From an uncultured bacterium (GTDB taxonomy: Bacteria > Bacillota > Clostridia > Oscillospirales > Oscillospiraceae), in assembly GCA_947176765.1 (NCBI GenBank), contig CAMWRX010000001.1:1-64000 (forward strand): a DNA stretch of 64,000 nucleotides. Direction: 5' to 3'. The translations under genes were made by a program, and so were the position numbers. Of this stretch, positions 29,008 through 37,982 are shown piece by piece (position 1 is the first letter of the stretch; each line of letters opens with the position of its first letter). The notes under the pieces were generated by a model, which was given only the letters and a program-made list of their open reading frames with translations, was not told where the DNA came from and made no database searches.

Positions 29008-29864
29008 AAATGCGCTATGCTTTGCTGGCGGCAGCCCTGTCGCTGCTGCTGGCCGGATGCCAGGCGGAGGAGCCGGTAGAGACCGTGTCTGTGCCGCTGG
29101 GTACGGCTACTCCGATGAAGGAATCTGCGCCGTCGGAAGCGCCATCCCCAACCCAAGACCCGCTGGAGGAGCTTTTGGCCCGACAGCCCATCGACGACGA
29201 TCACGACGCTTTCCTGGTGGACACTGGGGGCAGACTGGGAACGCTGCTGGTGACAGCGGAGCTGGAGGAGCGGGGGCCGGAGCCGAAACCAGAGTGGGAG
29301 TCGTGGGAATACCCAGTGTGCTTTACTGTTTGGAATCCCAAGGATATAAGCCAACCAATCCAGAAGCTGGAAGGGACAACTTGGGGGACATATCATTGGC
29401 ATGAGGTGGTGGACGCTAACTTTGACGGGTACATGGATTTCAGCTATATGTATGCCATGGGAAATCAGCCGAATTACTGGTATCTCTGGGGTTGGGATGA
29501 GGACGCGGGGCAGTTTGTGGAAGTGCCGGAGTACAGGGAGATATCCTCGCCCCGCTGCAACCCGGAGACAGAGGTGATCGACGGCTGGGCCCGCTACAGC
29601 GGCGGTGGGGACGGCCTGACCACCTTCTACCGCTGGGAGGATGGAGCGCTGGTGTGCATCCGGCGGATCGAGACGGGGTACGATGATGAAAACCGGATAT
29701 ACGTAGATGAAGTGTCCTATTTCCCTTCCTGGATCAAAGTAGAGGATCGGATCGACGGGGAGCTGACCCAGGTGTACTACCAGTATTTTGCGCCGGATGC
29801 AGGAACTGATTTCTTTCCGGAACGGTTTAAATGGGAAAATCTGGACTATCACGGCGAAAACTAA
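29004..29864 (+). CDS. Uncharacterised lipoprotein between ybeY and era
   Basis: A 286-residue secreted lipoprotein: short basic N-terminus, hydrophobic core and lipobox LLAGC with Cys at about residue 19. A Pro/Ser/Thr/Glu linker (about 22-55) precedes a globular domain rich in Trp and Tyr, with DANFDGYMDFSYMYAMGNQ, like FG-GAP-type DxDGxxD loops. The start overlaps the ybeY stop (ATGA), so it is in the operon. It occupies the position where dgkA and cdd are commonly found in other Firmicutes. I do not recognise a family function. Confidence 0.75.
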   Translation: MKMRYALLAAALSLLLAGCQAEEPVETVSVPLGTATPMKESAPSEAPSPTQDPLEELLARQPIDDDHDAFLVDTGGRLGTLLVTAELEERGPEPKPEWESWEYPVCFTVWNPKDISQPIQKLEGTTWGTYHWHEVVDANFDGYMDFSYMYAMGNQPNYWYLWGWDEDAGQFVEVPEYREISSPRCNPETEVIDGWARYSGGGDGLTTFYRWEDGALVCIRRIETGYDDENRIYVDEVSYFPSWIKVEDRIDGELTQVYYQYFAPDAGTDFFPERFKWENLDYHGEN

Positions 29865-29895
29865 AATGCTCAAAGAAAGTTGAGGATTACCTAAC

Positions 29896-30789
29896 ATGAA
29901 CATCAAGAAAAGCGGCATTATCACCATCTGCGGACGGCCCAACGTGGGCAAGTCCACCCTGACCAACACGCTGGCGGGGGAGAAAATTGCCATCGTCTCC
30001 CCAAAGCCCCAGACCACCCGAAACCGTATCTGCGCCGTTCTCAACCGGGGGGAGAGCCAGTTCGTGTTCGTGGACACGCCGGGCCTGCACCGCGCCCGCA
30101 CCCGGCTGGGGGACTATATGGTCAAGGTGGTGCGCCAGTCGGTGGCGGATGTGGACGGCGTCATGCTGCTGGTGGAGCCGGTAGACCACATCGGCGGGCC
30201 GGAGCAGGAGCTGATTGACCGCATCCGCGCGCTGGGCGCCCCCGCCGCGCTGGTTATCAACAAGATTGACACGGTGGAGAAGGAAAAGCTGCTGGCAGTG
30301 ATGGCGGTGTACGGCGCGGCCTATGACTGGGACGCGGTGGTGCCCATCTCGGCGAAAACCGGCGAGGGTGTAGATGAACTGCTGGAGGTGCTGGGCGGCT
30401 GGCTGCCCGAGGGGCCCCAGCTGTTCCCCGACGGGGCAGTCACCGACCAGCCGGAGCGGCAGATCATGGCGGAGATCGTCCGGGAGAAGCTGCTGCGGGA
30501 GCTGGACAAGGAGATCCCCCACGGCACGGCGGTGGAGGTGACCAAGTTCTCCCAGCGGGACAACGACATCATCGACTGCCATGTGACTATATATTGTGAA
30601 AAAGCCTCCCACAAGGGCATCATCATCGGCAAGGGCGGGGCCATGCTGAAGAAGATCAGTACCCAGGCCCGGCAGGATATGGAGGCGTTCATGGGGGCCA
30701 AGGTGTATTTGGAGACATGGGTGAAGGTGAAGGAGAACTGGCGGGACAACCCAGCGGCCATCCAGAATTTCGGGTATACTGAGGACTGA
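29896..30789 (+). CDS. era: GTPase Era
   Basis: GTPase that binds the 3' end of 16S rRNA during 30S assembly. The 297-residue protein shows G1 GRPNVGKS (13-20), G3 DTPG (61-64 region), G4 NKID, and a C-terminal KH domain with IIIGKGGAMLKKI. AAAGTTGAGGATT precedes the ATG. Spacing of 32 bases to the lipoprotein and 3 bases to the next gene suggests one transcript. Confidence 0.96.
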   Translation: MNIKKSGIITICGRPNVGKSTLTNTLAGEKIAIVSPKPQTTRNRICAVLNRGESQFVFVDTPGLHRARTRLGDYMVKVVRQSVADVDGVMLLVEPVDHIGGPEQELIDRIRALGAPAALVINKIDTVEKEKLLAVMAVYGAAYDWDAVVPISAKTGEGVDELLEVLGGWLPEGPQLFPDGAVTDQPERQIMAEIVREKLLRELDKEIPHGTAVEVTKFSQRDNDIIDCHVTIYCEKASHKGIIIGKGGAMLKKISTQARQDMEAFMGAKVYLETWVKVKENWRDNPAAIQNFGYTED

Positions 30790-30792
30790 GCT

Positions 30793-31473
30793 ATGGTAGA
30801 CATCGAAAATTGGATGAAAGAGCTCACCGGGAAGCTGACGGATGAGTTTGGCCCCCGGCTGTTGTTCCTGGGACTCCAGGGCAGCTACGGTCGGGGAGAG
30901 GCCAACGAAGACAGTGACATCGACGTGGTAACAGTGCTGGATCGGGTGGAGTTGGCCGACCTGGACGCCTACCGGGCCATTGTGTCCGCCATGCCCGAGG
31001 GGGAGAAAGCCTGCGGTTTCCTGTGCGGGGCGGCGGAGCTGAAGAGCTGGCCGAAATACGACCTGCTGGGGGTGGCCCGGGACACCCGGGACGTGTACGG
31101 AAGCCTGGCGGAGCTGCTGCCCCCTTTGGACCGAAACGACCTGGCGGACGCGGTGGCCGTGGGTGCGTCTGGACTGTATCATGCTGCGGTTCATACCTAC
31201 CTCTACGGGACGAAGGAGAAACGGCCGCAGTTTTTGGCAAACGCCCACAAAAGTATTTTCTTCGTCCTGCGTGCCCAGCACGAGCTGCGTACCGGCGAAA
31301 ATGTGCGGGCGAAGAAGGATCTGCTGACCCGGCTTTCCGGTGATGAGCGGAAGATCTTGGAGCTCGGCCTGACCAAGCAGGGAGCCGGAGAGCCGCTGGA
31401 AACCGCTTTTGCCCGTCTGCTGCGCTGGAGCGCCTCCGCCATAGCGGAGGCAGAGGACGCAAAAATTCCCTGA
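30793..31473 (+). CDS. Nucleotidyltransferase-fold protein with helical C-terminal domain
   Basis: A 226-residue protein. The N-terminal half is a polymerase-beta-like nucleotidyltransferase domain with GSYGRG (30-35) and metal-binding Asp42 and Asp44 in SDID. The C-terminal half is helical and recalls HEPN-type domains. This is the layout of kanamycin-nucleotidyltransferase-like enzymes and of fused MNT/HEPN proteins; the substrate is unknown. It starts three bases after era and is inserted before yqzL and recO. Confidence 0.8.
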   Translation: MVDIENWMKELTGKLTDEFGPRLLFLGLQGSYGRGEANEDSDIDVVTVLDRVELADLDAYRAIVSAMPEGEKACGFLCGAAELKSWPKYDLLGVARDTRDVYGSLAELLPPLDRNDLADAVAVGASGLYHAAVHTYLYGTKEKRPQFLANAHKSIFFVLRAQHELRTGENVRAKKDLLTRLSGDERKILELGLTKQGAGEPLETAFARLLRWSASAIAEAEDAKIP

Positions 31474-31524
31474 CATAATCCGCCCGCCCCTGCCCATGCT
31501 AACCATGGACAGGAGGGACGGCAG

Positions 31525-31707
31525 ATGATGAACGAACCGTATTGGGGCCTGTTTTGGACGACTGGGATGCCGGAGGCCTGGCTCATGAGCCGAGAGCGGA
31601 TGGGGCAGATGAAGAATGATGCCGGGCCGGGGGCGGAGGGTACAACCGCCGACGTCCAGCCCGGCCCATTGGACGACATTCCAGGCAGACCCGGGGGTTT
31701 CACCTGA
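31525..31707 (+). CDS. YqzL-like micro-protein between era and recO
   Basis: A 60-residue protein whose first half, EPYWGLFWTTGMPEAWLMSRE, matches the short YqzL pattern of an aromatic start (W..FW.TG..EAYLL). YqzL is known mainly by its position between era and recO in Firmicutes, and this gene is there. The second half is an Asp/Gly/Pro-rich tail beyond the usual YqzL length. GGAGGGACGGCAG precedes ATGATG. Function unknown. Confidence 0.7.
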   Translation: MMNEPYWGLFWTTGMPEAWLMSRERMGQMKNDAGPGAEGTTADVQPGPLDDIPGRPGGFT

Positions 31708-31757
31708 ATTAAACCGCCTGACGGCGCTTCGCCGGGGCGGTACATAGGAGCGTCGCT

Positions 31758-32519
31758 ATGCACTTGACAACGAACGCCCTCGTGCTGCGCGAGGTGAATT
31801 ACAAGGAATCGGATAAGATACTCACCCTGCTCACCGAGAAGGAGGGCAAGCTCACCGTGTCCGCCCGGGGATGCCGGAAGAAGGACAGCCCCATCGCCTC
31901 CGGCTGTCAGCTGCTGGCCTGGGGGGAGTTTACCCTGTATGAGTACAATGGGCGGTGGGCCGTGAAGGAGACCGCGTCCGAGCGGCTGTTTGATGGGGTA
32001 CGGGGGGATTTGGAGAAGATCGCCCTGGCCAGCTACTTTGTAGAAGTCACCGAAGCTTTGGCCGAGGAGGGCCAGCCAGACCCCGGCTTGCTGGCGGTGA
32101 CGCTGAACTGCCTCCACGCCTTGGATAAGCTGCCTGTGCCCCTGCCCCAGGTGAAGGCCGCCTTTGAGTGGCGGTCTATGGCCCTGGCGGGGTATGAGCC
32201 CCAGATTGCCCGGTGCGGTGTGTGCGGGCGGGAGCAGCCCCGCGAGCCCCACATCCATTTGGGTGAGGGCACCGTCCACTGCGGCACCTGCCGGGACAAG
32301 CTGGGGGAGGGGGTGTCTATGCCGCTGACTACGGCGGCGCTGGCCGCCCTGCGGCACATCACTTGGGGGCCCCGGAAGCGTCTGCTGTCCTTCCGGCTGG
32401 ACGGCGAGGGGTTGCAAAAGCTGTCCGACGCGTCGGAAGCGTACCTGATGACCCGGCTGGAGCGGGGGTTTCGGACGCTGGACTTCTACAAGAAAATTAC
32501 TTACAAACCTTCGTTATAA
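31758..32519 (+). CDS. recO: DNA repair protein RecO
   Basis: Mediates RecA loading in the RecFOR pathway. The 253-residue protein has an N-terminal OB fold (1-80, ending TLYEYNGRWAVKE), a helical domain, and a zinc finger with Cys pairs in CGVCG and CGTCRDK. Length is normal. TAGGAG lies 9 bases before the ATG. It stands in the conserved era-yqzL-recO order and is followed 15 bases later by mutS2. Confidence 0.93.
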   Translation: MHLTTNALVLREVNYKESDKILTLLTEKEGKLTVSARGCRKKDSPIASGCQLLAWGEFTLYEYNGRWAVKETASERLFDGVRGDLEKIALASYFVEVTEALAEEGQPDPGLLAVTLNCLHALDKLPVPLPQVKAAFEWRSMALAGYEPQIARCGVCGREQPREPHIHLGEGTVHCGTCRDKLGEGVSMPLTTAALAALRHITWGPRKRLLSFRLDGEGLQKLSDASEAYLMTRLERGFRTLDFYKKITYKPSL

Positions 32520-32534
32520 ATTGAGGAAAAGATC

Positions 32535-34919
32535 ATGACGCAATTATTTGAAAAATCCATCGAGACCTTGGAGCTGCCCCGTGTGCTGGCCCTGCTGGCG
32601 GACGAGGCGGCCACCGAGGAGGGCAAGGAGCGCTGTCTGGCCCTGCGGCCGCTGGATGTGCAGAACGATGTACACCGCCTGCAAAAGCAGACCTCCGCCG
32701 CCTTTGACCTCTTGGTGAAGCACGGCACGCCCTCCCTGTCTGGCGTGAAGCCGGTGGCTGCGGCCCTCCAACGGGCGGATCGCGGCGGCGCGCTGAATAC
32801 CCGGGAGCTGCTGGACATTGCCCAGGTGCTGCGCTGCGCGAGGAGCGTCCGGGAGTACGGCGCGGGGAATGGCGAGGTCAAAACCGTGCTGGACGGCTAC
32901 TTTGAAAGCCTCACCGCCAACCGCTTCCTGGAGGACAAAATCACCGGCTCCATCCTCAGCGAGGACGAGATCGCCGACGCGGCCTCCCCGGAGCTGGCCG
33001 ACATCCGGCGGCACATCCGGGCGGCGGCGGGGAAGGTGCGGGACGTGCTGAACCGGCTCATTTCTTCTAACCAGTCCAAGTATTTGCAGGACGCCATCAT
33101 CACCATGCGGGGGGGCCGGTACGTGGTGCCCGTCAAGAGCGAGCACAAAAACGACATCCCCGGCCTGGTGCATGACGTATCCGGCTCGGGCGGTACCTTC
33201 TTCATTGAGCCCATGGGGGTGGTGAACGCCAACAACGAGCTGCGGGAGCTCCAGGCCAAGGAGCAGAAGGAGATCGAGCGCATTCTGGCGGAGTTGTCCG
33301 CCGACTGCGCCGGGTTCAAAGCGGACATTGAGGACGACTACCAGACCCTGGTGTCCCTGGACTGCATCTTTGCCCGGGCCAAGCTGTCTTCCGCCATGGG
33401 GGCTATGGAGCCGGCGCTGGGCAGCCACATCGAGCTGCGCCGTGCCCGCCATCCCCTGCTGGATTCCAAGACCGCCGTGCGCAACGACCTGACCCTGGGC
33501 GGCAAATTCGACACCCTGGTCATCACCGGCCCCAACACCGGCGGCAAGACGGTGACGCTGAAAACCCTTGGCCTGCTCACCCTGATGGCCCAGTGCGGCC
33601 TGCACATCCCGGCGGCAGACGGCTCCACTGTCAAAGTGTGCTCCGCCGTGCTGGCGGACATCGGGGACGAGCAGTCCATCGACCAGTCCCTGTCCACCTT
33701 TTCCTCCCACATGACCAACATTGTGGCCATTTTGGAGCAGGCGGACGACGAAACGCTGATCCTGTTCGACGAGCTGGGCGCGGGCACCGACCCGGTGGAG
33801 GGCGCGGCCCTGGCCGCCGCCGTCATCGAGTCCGCCCGGGGGATGGGGGCCACGGTGGCCGCCACCACCCACTACGCCGAGCTGAAGGTGTATGCCATGA
33901 CCACCGCCGGGGTGGAGAACGCCTCCTGCGAGTTTGACGTGGAGACGCTGGCCCCCACCTACCGGGTGCTCATCGGCATCCCGGGCAAGTCCAACGCCTT
34001 TGCCATCTCCCGGAGATTGGGCCTGCCCGACTATATCATCCAGAAGGCCGCAGACCGCATCAACGCGGAGAACGTGCGCTTTGAGGACGTGCTCAGCCAA
34101 TTGGACATCCAGCGCCAGGCCATGGAAAAGGAGAAGGAGCAGGCGGCTAAGCTGCGCCGGGAGATGGAGGAGGCCCGGGCCCAGGCGGAACAGTACCGCG
34201 CCCACATTGAGGAGGAGCGGCGAAAGGCCACCGAGAAGGCCCAGGCGGAGGCCCGCTCCATCATCGAGCAGGCCCGTGACGCCGCCGACCAGACCTTTAA
34301 AGAGCTGAATGAAATGCGCCGCCGCCAGGAGCAGGCCAAGGAATGGGTGGACGACAACGAGCAGAGGGCCGAGCTGCGCCGGAAGCTGAACGAGGCGGAC
34401 GCCGCCCTGGGGGGCAAGAAAGAGGATCTGCCGCCCCCGCCGCCCACCCGAGACGCCGTAGTAGGCGACACGGTGGAGCTGGTGAAGATGGGCACCCAGG
34501 CGGAGGTTGTCGGCATCAATAAGGACGGCACCATCCAGCTCCAGGCGGGTATTTTGAAGATGAAGGCCAAGCAGAGCGAGGTGCGGGTGCTGGAGGATGT
34601 CACCGCCCGGAAGAAGCAGAGCGCCAAGGATAAACAGCGCAATGCCGCCGTGAGCCGCCCCTTCCGGGCTGCGGCCGCCAAGGCGGAGCTGGACCTGCGG
34701 GGGATGATGGTGGACGAGGCGTTGGGGGCGGTGGACCTGTTTTTGGACAACGCCCTCATGGGCAAGCTGGAGACGGTGACCATCATCCACGGCAAGGGCA
34801 CCGGCGCGCTGCGCAAGGCGGTGCGGGAGCACCTGAAAAAGAGCCGCTACGTGAAGGAATTCCGCCCCGGCGTGTACGGCGAGGGCGAGGACGGCGTGAC
34901 CGTTGCCACGTTGAAATAA
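32535..34919 (+). CDS. mutS2: Endonuclease MutS2
   Basis: A 794-residue MutS family protein acting on recombination intermediates and collided ribosomes in species studied. It lacks the mismatch-recognition domain, has a MutS core with Walker A GPNTGGKTVTLK (about 332-343), Walker B with ILFDELGAGTDP, a long coiled coil (about 520-640), a KOW-like segment and a C-terminal Smr nuclease domain with LDLRGMMVDEAL and the IHGKGTGAL motif. Start with GAGG 7 bases upstream. Confidence 0.96.
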   Translation: MTQLFEKSIETLELPRVLALLADEAATEEGKERCLALRPLDVQNDVHRLQKQTSAAFDLLVKHGTPSLSGVKPVAAALQRADRGGALNTRELLDIAQVLRCARSVREYGAGNGEVKTVLDGYFESLTANRFLEDKITGSILSEDEIADAASPELADIRRHIRAAAGKVRDVLNRLISSNQSKYLQDAIITMRGGRYVVPVKSEHKNDIPGLVHDVSGSGGTFFIEPMGVVNANNELRELQAKEQKEIERILAELSADCAGFKADIEDDYQTLVSLDCIFARAKLSSAMGAMEPALGSHIELRRARHPLLDSKTAVRNDLTLGGKFDTLVITGPNTGGKTVTLKTLGLLTLMAQCGLHIPAADGSTVKVCSAVLADIGDEQSIDQSLSTFSSHMTNIVAILEQADDETLILFDELGAGTDPVEGAALAAAVIESARGMGATVAATTHYAELKVYAMTTAGVENASCEFDVETLAPTYRVLIGIPGKSNAFAISRRLGLPDYIIQKAADRINAENVRFEDVLSQLDIQRQAMEKEKEQAAKLRREMEEARAQAEQYRAHIEEERRKATEKAQAEARSIIEQARDAADQTFKELNEMRRRQEQAKEWVDDNEQRAELRRKLNEADAALGGKKEDLPPPPPTRDAVVGDTVELVKMGTQAEVVGINKDGTIQLQAGILKMKAKQSEVRVLEDVTARKKQSAKDKQRNAAVSRPFRAAAAKAELDLRGMMVDEALGAVDLFLDNALMGKLETVTIIHGKGTGALRKAVREHLKKSRYVKEFRPGVYGEGEDGVTVATLK

Positions 34920-34957
34920 AGGAAATCCCCTTTTCATTTGAAAAGGGGATTTCCTTT
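34918..34957. terminator. Bidirectional terminator after mutS2
   Basis: Perfect 17-bp arms (AAAGGAAATCCCCTTTT and its complement) with a 6-base loop, between the convergent mutS2 and DUF4363 genes. The A/T ends give a U-tract on either strand. Confidence 0.88.
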
Positions 34958-34961
34958 ACAG

Positions 34962-35348
34962 CTAAAGCAAATTGGTGAGGGTGGGCAGCTCCGCCTCCAC
35001 CAGCAGTCCCAACTGAGTCAGCAGCCGGGCGTTGACGGCGGCGTACTCAGCGGGCTGCTTTTCGCCGCCCTCCAGGAAGGCCAGGGCCTCGTCCATGGAG
35101 ATCTGGATGGCGTCGGTGTCGGCATGGCGCAGGGTGATGTGGAGATAGCCTTCGCACTCCATCCAGCGATCCTTTGCCTGGTGGGTGAGGCGGGCGGCGC
35201 CCTCCCAGTCCTCCCGCTCTACCAGCTCCTGGGCCTGGGTGAGCTGATCAGTGAGCTGGCTGATGACGCGGTTCAGCTGCCAGGTGTGCAGGCCGGACAG
35301 GGCGGCCAGCAGGGCAATCAGCCCGATGGAGAGATACAGCCGCTTCAT
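34962..35348 (-). CDS. DUF4363 family protein
   Basis: A 128-residue protein with one N-terminal membrane helix (about 5-22) and an otherwise helical extracytoplasmic part, the DUF4363 pattern. In spore-forming clostridia it is commonly paired with a DUF421 protein; here its start overlaps the DUF421 stop by four bases (ATGA). Function unknown. Confidence 0.8.
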   Translation of the reverse strand: MKRLYLSIGLIALLAALSGLHTWQLNRVISQLTDQLTQAQELVEREDWEGAARLTHQAKDRWMECEGYLHITLRHADTDAIQISMDEALAFLEGGEKQPAEYAAVNARLLTQLGLLVEAELPTLTNLL

Positions 35349-36028
35349 TTTGCCGCCTCCTTTTTGGGTATGCAGTAGGTGGTGCCCACTTCGTCCACGG
35401 TGAGCAGGAACGCCTGCCGGTAGGAGTGCAGGCCGTGGCTGGCCAGCTGCTTTTCCAGCCAGACAGGCTCATAGCCCAGCCCCTTCAGGTTGTGTTCCAG
35501 CAGATGCCCGTCGCTGACCAACACCACCGGCAGCCCGGTTTCCTGGGTGGATACCCCCATCTGGGCGGCGGTGACGGGCTTTTCTGCGGCGAAGGGCAGC
35601 ACGGAAAGCTGCCCGTTGGTTTCCAGCAGTGCGAACTTGATGGATTTGAAGTCGGCGTAGCCCTGGATGCGCAGCTCCTCCATCAGCTCGTCCAGAGTGA
35701 GGCGGTTCTTTTTCAACTCCGCCTCCAGCACCTGGCCGTTTTCCACCACGATGGAAGGCCGTCCGCACAGCAGTGCCCGGAACCGAATGGACCGGGTGCA
35801 GAGCACCGAAATGATGGTGGACAGGGCCAGCAGCACCACAATGGGGATCAGTCCCCACAGCAGGGGGATGCCGTTGTCCTGCATGGGGACGGAGGCCAGA
35901 TCGGCGATGATGAGGGTGAGCACCAGCTCGGAGGGTTCCAGCTGGCCGATCTGATGCTTGCCCAGCAGCCGGATGCCCACCACAATGAACAGGTAGAGCA
36001 CCACGGTGCGTATGAGTACCACAAACAT
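35345..36028 (-). CDS. DUF421 (YetF-like) membrane protein
   Basis: A 227-residue protein with three N-terminal membrane helices (about 4-80) and a cytoplasmic DUF421 domain beginning LCGRPSIVVENGQV and continuing LTLDELMEELRIQGYADF and GLPVVLVSDGHL. ATG 36028 is set by GGAGGTTTTT directly upstream; the frame continues to 36187 without a site. YetF-type proteins are tied to spore or cell-envelope functions in Bacillus, but the activity is unknown. Confidence 0.85.
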   Translation of the reverse strand: MFVVLIRTVVLYLFIVVGIRLLGKHQIGQLEPSELVLTLIIADLASVPMQDNGIPLLWGLIPIVVLLALSTIISVLCTRSIRFRALLCGRPSIVVENGQVLEAELKKNRLTLDELMEELRIQGYADFKSIKFALLETNGQLSVLPFAAEKPVTAAQMGVSTQETGLPVVLVSDGHLLEHNLKGLGYEPVWLEKQLASHGLHSYRQAFLLTVDEVGTTYCIPKKEAAK

Positions 36029-36239
36029 AAAAACCTCCATGCGCTCGGGCGGGGTTGTCGTTGGGATGTTCCGCCTTCCAATCGGTACGTGATTTGGATT
36101 CCTATAATATGTGGAAAATGACCGAGAGATATTCTTGTTTTTTTTGGAGAAATACGGTAAAATAAAGAGCATTCCGAACAATGACATGGAAGAGACAGCG
36201 GGAAGGGCGCCCCGACGGGACAGGATGAGGTGAGAGGGT

Positions 36240-36914
36240 ATGCGCTATCATCGGATGAGGTTTGACATCTGGCTGACCCTGCTGATCGCCTTTGGGATCA
36301 GCGTGGGTGCGGTAAGGGTGGCGGAAGTGATTTTAGCCGAAACCTATAAGAGCTATGTGGAAAAGCATACGGTGGCCGACGGGGACATCGGCGGCAGGGC
36401 AGGGAAGGATGTGTTCCGCGCCCAGAGTGTGGACGATCTGCTCAGCCACGACACATTTACCATTGTCTCCCCGGGCATCGAGTACCGCAACCGCGGGGCG
36501 GGCTACTACGGCAATTATTATATGCACGCGGTGACTCTGCCCTCCGGCGAACGGGTGGCCGTTGTCATCAACATGGAGAGCGTCCAGTACGACGGGGAGT
36601 ACTACTCCAGCGAGCATACCCTGCCCGTGGGCCGGGTGGTGCACGAGGATCTCACCTTCAATGAGAATTTTATCCATCAGATCGAGTATTCCGAACCCTT
36701 GAGCCGCACCGATTTCTATGTGGATATGCTGGGAGTTGGCGGCAAGGCCAGCCAGGAGGTTTACACCAGCGGCTACACCAGTGTGGTGCAGATGGTCACG
36801 ATCCTGGTGTGCTTCCCGCTCATCCACGCCTTGGGGGCCAGGATTGGGCTGTTCCCCTACTTCTTTGCGCCCCGGAAGAAAAAAGGGGAGGAGCAGAAAG
36901 GGGAGTGGGACTGA
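36240..36914 (+). CDS. Uncharacterised membrane protein (two helices)
   Basis: A 224-residue protein with a membrane helix at about 9-31, an extracytoplasmic domain of some 150 residues rich in Tyr and Val, a second helix near 185-205, and a charged cytoplasmic tail ending KKKGEEQKGEWD. I recognise no family. The start has GGTGAGAGGGT. It is followed after 69 bases by another unknown membrane protein; together with the next gene they form a small cluster before guaA. Confidence 0.7.
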   Translation: MRYHRMRFDIWLTLLIAFGISVGAVRVAEVILAETYKSYVEKHTVADGDIGGRAGKDVFRAQSVDDLLSHDTFTIVSPGIEYRNRGAGYYGNYYMHAVTLPSGERVAVVINMESVQYDGEYYSSEHTLPVGRVVHEDLTFNENFIHQIEYSEPLSRTDFYVDMLGVGGKASQEVYTSGYTSVVQMVTILVCFPLIHALGARIGLFPYFFAPRKKKGEEQKGEWD

Positions 36915-36983
36915 CGGGCCGGACCGGCTGTCCAAGGGAACAAGGGAGAATGTCCAAATGTTCTAAAAAGGAGATTGTTTAAA

Positions 36984-37574
36984 ATGAACACGAAACCTGT
37001 GAAAAAGATCAATATCGTCTATCTGCTGCTGGTGATTGCCGCGCCCATTGCGGTGATCGCGCTGGGCGGCCTGATCGGTTACTATTTCTTCCGTGATGGC
37101 GGCGCCGGGGCGGTGGTGTGTTTTATGGGCCCCACGCTTCTGTCCGTGGCGTGGTGGATCCTGGGCCCCACCACCATCTGGAACCAGCAGAAAAAGCAGA
37201 TGATGAAGCAGCTCGACGACCAGGGGTTTAACCGCAACCAGACCTTCTACGGCAGCAACCAGACCGTGGCGGTGGATATACGCCAGGGCAAGGTGGCCTT
37301 GCTGTTGTTCTGGAATCCCTTTGAGCAATATGTCATGCCTGCCAGCCGCATTACCAGGGCTTGGACGAATGACGGAGCAGGCGGTGCGGGCTTCATGCGC
37401 GGCACCAGCCGGGTGAGCTTCCTGTTCCTCATCGACGGGGTGAGGGTGCGGGTAAACACCTTCACCTCTAATCAGCGCTGGAGGATGGACGACCCGAAGA
37501 TCCTAGAGGCCATCTCCAAGGCGGACATGATGGTACAGGTGCTGGACGCGGCCAGACAGGCGTCGGGGGACTGA
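36984..37574 (+). CDS. Uncharacterised membrane protein with PH-like cytoplasmic domain
   Basis: A 196-residue protein. Two membrane helices (about 10-35 and 43-65) are followed by a soluble domain with alternating beta strands (KVALLLFWNPFEQYVMPASRI, RVSFLFLIDGVRVRVNTF) and a final helix. The shape is reminiscent of bacterial PH-like domains but this is not secure. ATG 36984 follows AAAAAGGAG. One base separates it from the next gene. Confidence 0.7.
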   Translation: MNTKPVKKINIVYLLLVIAAPIAVIALGGLIGYYFFRDGGAGAVVCFMGPTLLSVAWWILGPTTIWNQQKKQMMKQLDDQGFNRNQTFYGSNQTVAVDIRQGKVALLLFWNPFEQYVMPASRITRAWTNDGAGGAGFMRGTSRVSFLFLIDGVRVRVNTFTSNQRWRMDDPKILEAISKADMMVQVLDAARQASGD

Positions 37575-37575
37575 A

Positions 37576-37926
37576 ATGGGCCTGATTGACAAAATGCTGG
37601 CCAGGTTCCAGGACAACTGGTGCAAGGGCTGCAAATGTGAGATGGAGAAGGCTCGCAAGCAGTTGTTCGCGCTGCCCGGTATGACGGTGGGCAATTATGT
37701 GCGCCATGAGGATGCGGGCTATTACAAGAAGCATCTGCGCATGGTGGACAAAAAGGCGGACATCCCCCCGGGAATGTACGCCTGTGGGGCGATCCAGTAC
37801 CGTTGCCCTGAGTGCGGCAGACGGCTGACCAAGCTGGAGCTGTTCCTCCCGGTGCGGGATGAGGAGAAGCATGAGATACCCGTCCTGTTTGAGCACGGGG
37901 AATTGGACGATTTTTTGTGGCTGTAA
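37576..37926 (+). CDS. Uncharacterised cysteine-rich protein (zinc-ribbon-like)
   Basis: A 116-residue soluble protein. Two cysteine pairs are visible: CKGCKCE near residue 15 and CPECGRR near 78, the latter like a zinc-ribbon knuckle. The remainder is acidic at the C-terminus. It is directly behind the preceding membrane protein gene, so likely co-transcribed. No family recognised. Confidence 0.7.
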   Translation: MGLIDKMLARFQDNWCKGCKCEMEKARKQLFALPGMTVGNYVRHEDAGYYKKHLRMVDKKADIPPGMYACGAIQYRCPECGRRLTKLELFLPVRDEEKHEIPVLFEHGELDDFLWL

Positions 37927-37982
37927 AATACAAATCGGCGGAGTTGCCAATGCAGTCCGCTGAGAGAAAAGGGAGAGAGCGT

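Noticed and set aside
31707-31745. Small nested hairpin between yqzL and recO as a terminator
   Set aside because: No T-run follows and the genes form a conserved operon; it is probably incidental GC pairing.
32544-34937. 797-codon open frame on the minus strand opposite mutS2
   Set aside because: Antisense shadow of a clear MutS2 gene, with His/Gly/Leu/Gln-rich composition and no recognisable domain.
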